NCBI GenBank assembly: GCA_016793465.1
Contig: JAEUJW010000092.1
Span: 1 to 51,557, forward strand
DNA: 51,557 nt
Direction: 5' to 3'
DNA from: Myxococcales bacterium
Lineage (GTDB): Bacteria > Myxococcota > Polyangia > Nannocystales > Nannocystaceae
Both the position numbers and the translations under genes were made by a program. Shown piece after piece: positions 49,105-51,557 of the stretch; within the stretch, counting starts at the first letter, position 1; each line of letters begins with the position of its first letter. The notes beneath the pieces are model-generated. The model was not told the origin of the DNA and did no database searches. It saw only the letters and a list, made by a program, of their open reading frames with translations.

Positions 49105-50250
49105 GTGCTCGACCACGAGATCCTGCTCGCGCTGGTCGCACCGCTGCGGCCCGGCGACGCGCTGGTGCCGGGCGTGCGGCTGATCGAGGCGCGGGCCGAG
49201 CCGGCGCCGCTGCTGCTGTTCGAGGACGCGGGGCTCGCGGTGGCGATCGAGGTGACGCCGCTCGACGGGACGCGGCGGGCGGCGGCGACGACCGAGCTGT
49301 TCGCGCTGTCGTACCGCGCGCTCGCGGGGCTCGAGCCGCGGCGCGGGCAGGAGCTGTGCCGCGAGCTGGCGACCCGCGTGGCGAGCCGGGAGCACGCGGT
49401 GCTCGCCCGTCTGGCGGCGGGCGTCGACGAGGAGGGGGCGACGCGGGTGCGCCGCGTGGAGGCGACGCGGGCGCTCGAGCCGCGCGACGCGCCGGGCGCG
49501 GCGCACTACGGGCTCAGCCCGTACGTGGGCTGCCTGATCGGCTGTCGGTTCTGCTACGCGCAGTCGCGGCTGACGCCGCTGCGCCGGCTGCTCGGGCGCG
49601 CCGCGGCGCCGTGGGGCTCGTGGGTCGACGTGCGCGCCAACCTCCCCGCATTGCTGCGCGAGGAGCTGCAAACTTCGCCGCCGCGGCCGGTAAAGATCAC
49701 GCCGATCGTCAGTGATCCGTACCAGGTGATCGAGACCCGCGAGCGCCTGACGCGGCGCTGTCTGCAGGAGCTGGCGGCGGCGCCGGCGTTCACGCCGCTG
49801 CTGTTGACCCGCAGCGCGGCGATCCTCGAGGACCGCGAGCGCATCGCGGCGATGCCGGGGGCGCACGTCGGGGTCTCGCTGCCGAGCCTCGACGAGCAGG
49901 CGCTGGCCCACTTCGAACCGCGGGCGGCCAGCGCGGCGGCCCGCGTCGCGGTGCTGCGGGGCTTCGCCGGCGCGGGGGTGGCCACGTTCGCCGTGCTCCA
50001 GCCGCTGCTGCCCGGGCCGGTCGAGGCGCTCGCGGACACGCTGGCGAGCTGCGTGCGCTCGGTGCACCTCGACGTGCTGCACGGAGAGGAGGGCGCCGGC
50101 GGCGAGTTCGACGACGCCAGGTACTCCATGGCGCGCGATCCGTCGTGGCAGCGCGAGCGAGCGCTGCGGCTGGCGGAGGCGCTGCAGCAGCGAGGGGTCG
50201 CGGTGTGGCGCGGCGAGCTGCCGCCGACGCTGAGCGCGTCGACGATGTAG
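49105..50250 (+). CDS. SPL-like radical SAM protein
   Basis: 381 residues from GTG 49105. The radical SAM cluster motif is C-x3-C-x2-C in SPYVGCLIGCRFCYAQSRL (near residue 145). PRPVKITPIVSDPYQVIETR, LTRSAAILEDRERIA and GAHVGVSLPSLDEQALAHFE match the SplB/Rv2578c-like radical SAM family. About 130 residues of an uncharacterised N-terminal domain precede the core. SplB repairs spore photoproduct; most relatives lack proven function, so the substrate is unknown. No RBS is obvious. It lies next to lipoprotein genes. Confidence 0.88.
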   Translation: MLDHEILLALVAPLRPGDALVPGVRLIEARAEPAPLLLFEDAGLAVAIEVTPLDGTRRAAATTELFALSYRALAGLEPRRGQELCRELATRVASREHAVLARLAAGVDEEGATRVRRVEATRALEPRDAPGAAHYGLSPYVGCLIGCRFCYAQSRLTPLRRLLGRAAAPWGSWVDVRANLPALLREELQTSPPRPVKITPIVSDPYQVIETRERLTRRCLQELAAAPAFTPLLLTRSAAILEDRERIAAMPGAHVGVSLPSLDEQALAHFEPRAASAAARVAVLRGFAGAGVATFAVLQPLLPGPVEALADTLASCVRSVHLDVLHGEEGAGGEFDDARYSMARDPSWQRERALRLAEALQQRGVAVWRGELPPTLSASTM

Positions 50251-50283
50251 GACACGGACCGGGCGACGAGTCTGAGAAATTTG

Positions 50284-50303
50284 CGCGGCGTGGGAGCGCC
50301 GCG
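50284..50303 (+). terminator. Hairpin after the radical SAM gene
   Basis: CGCGGCG (50284-50290) and CGCCGCG (50297-50303) form a perfect 7-bp stem with a 6-nt loop, 33 bp after the stop. There is no T-run, so it is weak. Confidence 0.4.
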
Positions 50304-50314
50304 GATCGTCGCTG

Positions 50315-50320
50315 TATAGT
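50315..50320 (+). promoter_or_regulatory. Possible -10 element of the ADYC lipoprotein gene
   Basis: TATAGT lies 25 bp upstream of ATG 50346 with no convincing -35 box 17 bp upstream. Confidence 0.3.
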
Positions 50321-50345
50321 CGGTCGAAGTTTGGCGGGGGTCGGC

Positions 50346-51329
50346 ATGAACACGAGAGCGGCGTGGATCTTCAGCGGTGTGGTGGCGCTTGCTGGCGCCT
50401 GCGACGAGGCGGACGAGCGGGTCGGCTTCGACGAGGGCGAGGTGTACGAGCTGCGGGCCGCGGTCGACAACTCGTCCCAGCTCAATGGTCAGTTCCTCAA
50501 CGGTCAGTTCCTCAACGGTCAGTTCCTCAACGGTCAGTTCCTCAACTCAGGGGTTCTCAGTGGAGACGACGGAGCAACAGATATGATCCATGCGACTGAG
50601 CTGGTGTTTGACGGCGCGGCCGCGCAGGCGGTGTGGCTCGAGGGCAGCCAGCTGTTCGTCAGGGACGCGGGCGGGGTGGTGGTCGCGGGCGCCGCGGTGA
50701 ACAAGCTGAAGCTGAAGTACGACCTGCGGGACCTCGGCGTGGCCAAGAAGAAGGTCATCAAGATCAGCCACGCGCAGCCGATCAAGCCCGGCTCGGACGT
50801 GTGGGTCCACGACATCGAGGTGAAGGAGGGCAACGGGGTGTGGAAGTCGCTGTGCGTCGACGGCGGCGGGCAGCCGACGCAGGCCATCCTGCTCAACGAC
50901 GTGTGGAACCCGGCCACCGGCGACCGCGCCAAGCACACCGCGGACTCGCTGACGTACGCGTGCCGCGGCACGGCGCTGGCGAAGTGCGTGGAGTGGGGCT
51001 ACAAGCCGTGGGCGTCGGTCGGGGGCACGTCGCTGTACAACTACCACCAGGCCTGCTCACGCATGGTGCGCGCCGACTACTGCGGCGACGGGGTGGCGCA
51101 CACGGTCAACGGCACGCCGATCCACGTGACCGACAAGAAGGGCGTGCAGGCCGTCGACCCGAACATCGACTACGTGGTCGAGGCCGAGTGGAGCGCCCGC
51201 GGGGCCACGTGCCTCAACCGCGCCAATACGCGCCTGCCGGGCCAGGACATCGAGTGCTCGCTCCCTGCCTGCGGGACGTCGTTTAGCTCGGGCGGTATCA
51301 TCCAGAGCGGGAAGATCGTCGCGCCCTGA
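50346..51329 (+). CDS. ADYC-domain lipoprotein with LNGQF repeats
   Basis: 327 residues from ATG 50346. The signal is MNTRAAWIFSGVVALAGAC with Cys near residue 19 and acidic residues after it. Residues about 45-70 are SQLNGQF followed by three more LNGQF units. The body contains the ADYC domain, which I recognise by MVRADYCGDG (near residue 240), TADSLTYACRGTALAKCVEW and GYKPWASVGG. Eight or so cysteines suggest disulfides, consistent with export. ADYC-domain proteins are frequent in myxobacteria and of unknown function; LNG-type repeats before the domain are a known companion. A Ser/Thr kinase gene follows 9 bp downstream and is probably in the same operon. Confidence 0.9.
   Translation: MNTRAAWIFSGVVALAGACDEADERVGFDEGEVYELRAAVDNSSQLNGQFLNGQFLNGQFLNGQFLNSGVLSGDDGATDMIHATELVFDGAAAQAVWLEGSQLFVRDAGGVVVAGAAVNKLKLKYDLRDLGVAKKKVIKISHAQPIKPGSDVWVHDIEVKEGNGVWKSLCVDGGGQPTQAILLNDVWNPATGDRAKHTADSLTYACRGTALAKCVEWGYKPWASVGGTSLYNYHQACSRMVRADYCGDGVAHTVNGTPIHVTDKKGVQAVDPNIDYVVEAEWSARGATCLNRANTRLPGQDIECSLPACGTSFSSGGIIQSGKIVAP
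50481..50540 (+). repeat. Four 15-bp tandem repeats encoding LNGQF
   Basis: The unit ctcaacggtcagttc is present four times (50481, 50496, 50511, 50526). The first copy differs by one base (ctcaatgg). A partial fifth begins at 50541. Identity at DNA level suggests recent expansion. Confidence 0.97.
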
Positions 51330-51338
51330 GCGGCCCGC

Positions 51339-51557
51339 ATGTCGGACGGCAATGAAGACCCCGCGAGCATCGGCCCCTTCGTCGTGCACCGCAAGCTCGG
51401 CGAGGGGGCGATGGGGGTGGTGTACGCCGGCTACGACGTGGGCCTCGACCGCAAGGTCGCGCTGAAGCTGGTGCGGCGGCAATTATTAAACCGTCCGGCG
51501 GTGCGCGACCGGATGGTGCGCGAGGCCAAGGCGATGGCCCGCCTGTCGAGCGCGCAC
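51339..51557 (+). CDS. Ser/Thr protein kinase, N-terminal part
   Basis: The gene starts at ATG 51339 and runs out of the window in frame (73 residues). The protein kinase N-lobe is clear: IGPFVVHRKLGEGAMGVVYA has the glycine loop G-x-G-x-M-G-x-V. KVALKLVRR provides the catalytic Lys, and MVREAKAMARLSSAH starts helix C. It begins 9 bp after the ADYC gene, which suggests cotranscription and a link between the lipoprotein and the kinase. The rest of the protein, including any sensor domain, is not visible. Confidence 0.93.
   Translation, partial: MSDGNEDPASIGPFVVHRKLGEGAMGVVYAGYDVGLDRKVALKLVRRQLLNRPAVRDRMVREAKAMARLSSAH

Overview
The window is about 51.6 kb of very GC-rich bacterial DNA with near-saturated G/C third codon positions. 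Its gene content points to a myxobacterium, probably of the Nannocystis/Enhygromyxa type. The pointers are an AgmX/PglI C-terminal domain next to a TPR lipoprotein and a 4,073-residue TPR protein (a gliding-motility style set), several Hanks-type Ser/Thr kinases, an ADYC-domain lipoprotein, a RING-domain protein of the MXAN_6230/SCO0854 type, and a DHCR24-like sterol reductase. The assignment is inferred from family content; no phylogenetic marker was tested.

Layout. 1-13.9 kb: a plus-strand set of the end of an AgmX/PglI-domain gene, a TPR lipoprotein and the giant TPR gene, closed by a strong terminator. 14-19 kb: a divergent pair, an FHA-GAF-adenylate cyclase (minus) and a methyltransferase-like/coiled-coil/acidic-tail protein (plus), then tRNA-Leu(CAG) with its own promoter and terminator. 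19-25.3 kb: small housekeeping and hypothetical genes (HMP-kinase-like, LRR lipoprotein, TatD, a FAD-linked oxidase, lipoproteins) and tRNA-Leu(UAG). 25.4-32.3 kb: an iron-sulfur/low-potential electron module made of a glutaredoxin-Nfu fusion, a 2-hydroxyacyl-CoA dehydratase-like protein and a 1,264-residue double activator ATPase. 32.4-33.5 kb: a gene-free array of palindromes framed by two 272-bp inverted copies. 33.6-42.3 kb: a minus-strand run of anion permease, pssA, adk, AMMECR1-domain protein, RING protein and DHCR24-like reductase. 42.7-51.6 kb: acyl-CoA synthetase, LysR regulator with a clear operator, HAD-like protein, methyltransferase, Ser/Thr kinase, Cys-rich lipoprotein, SPL-like radical SAM protein, ADYC lipoprotein and the start of another Ser/Thr kinase.

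The most unusual object is the intergenic palindrome array (32406-33491). Its two outer 272-bp arms are inverted copies, aligned without gaps, with 25 differences by hand count. Several differences inside the long stem are compensatory or restore pairing, while a 59-nt loop segment is unchanged. At least seven further hairpins of two related families lie in or between the arms. This looks like a structured RNA or a hairpin-type mobile/recombination element rather than coding DNA. Second is the Grx-Nfu / dehydratase / activase module, which looks like oxygen-sensitive [Fe-S] chemistry with a linked cluster-supply gene. Third, several otherwise G/C-third-position genes carry short A/T-only codon islands at Leu/Ile/Phe-Lys sites, and these contain all the TTA codons I found.
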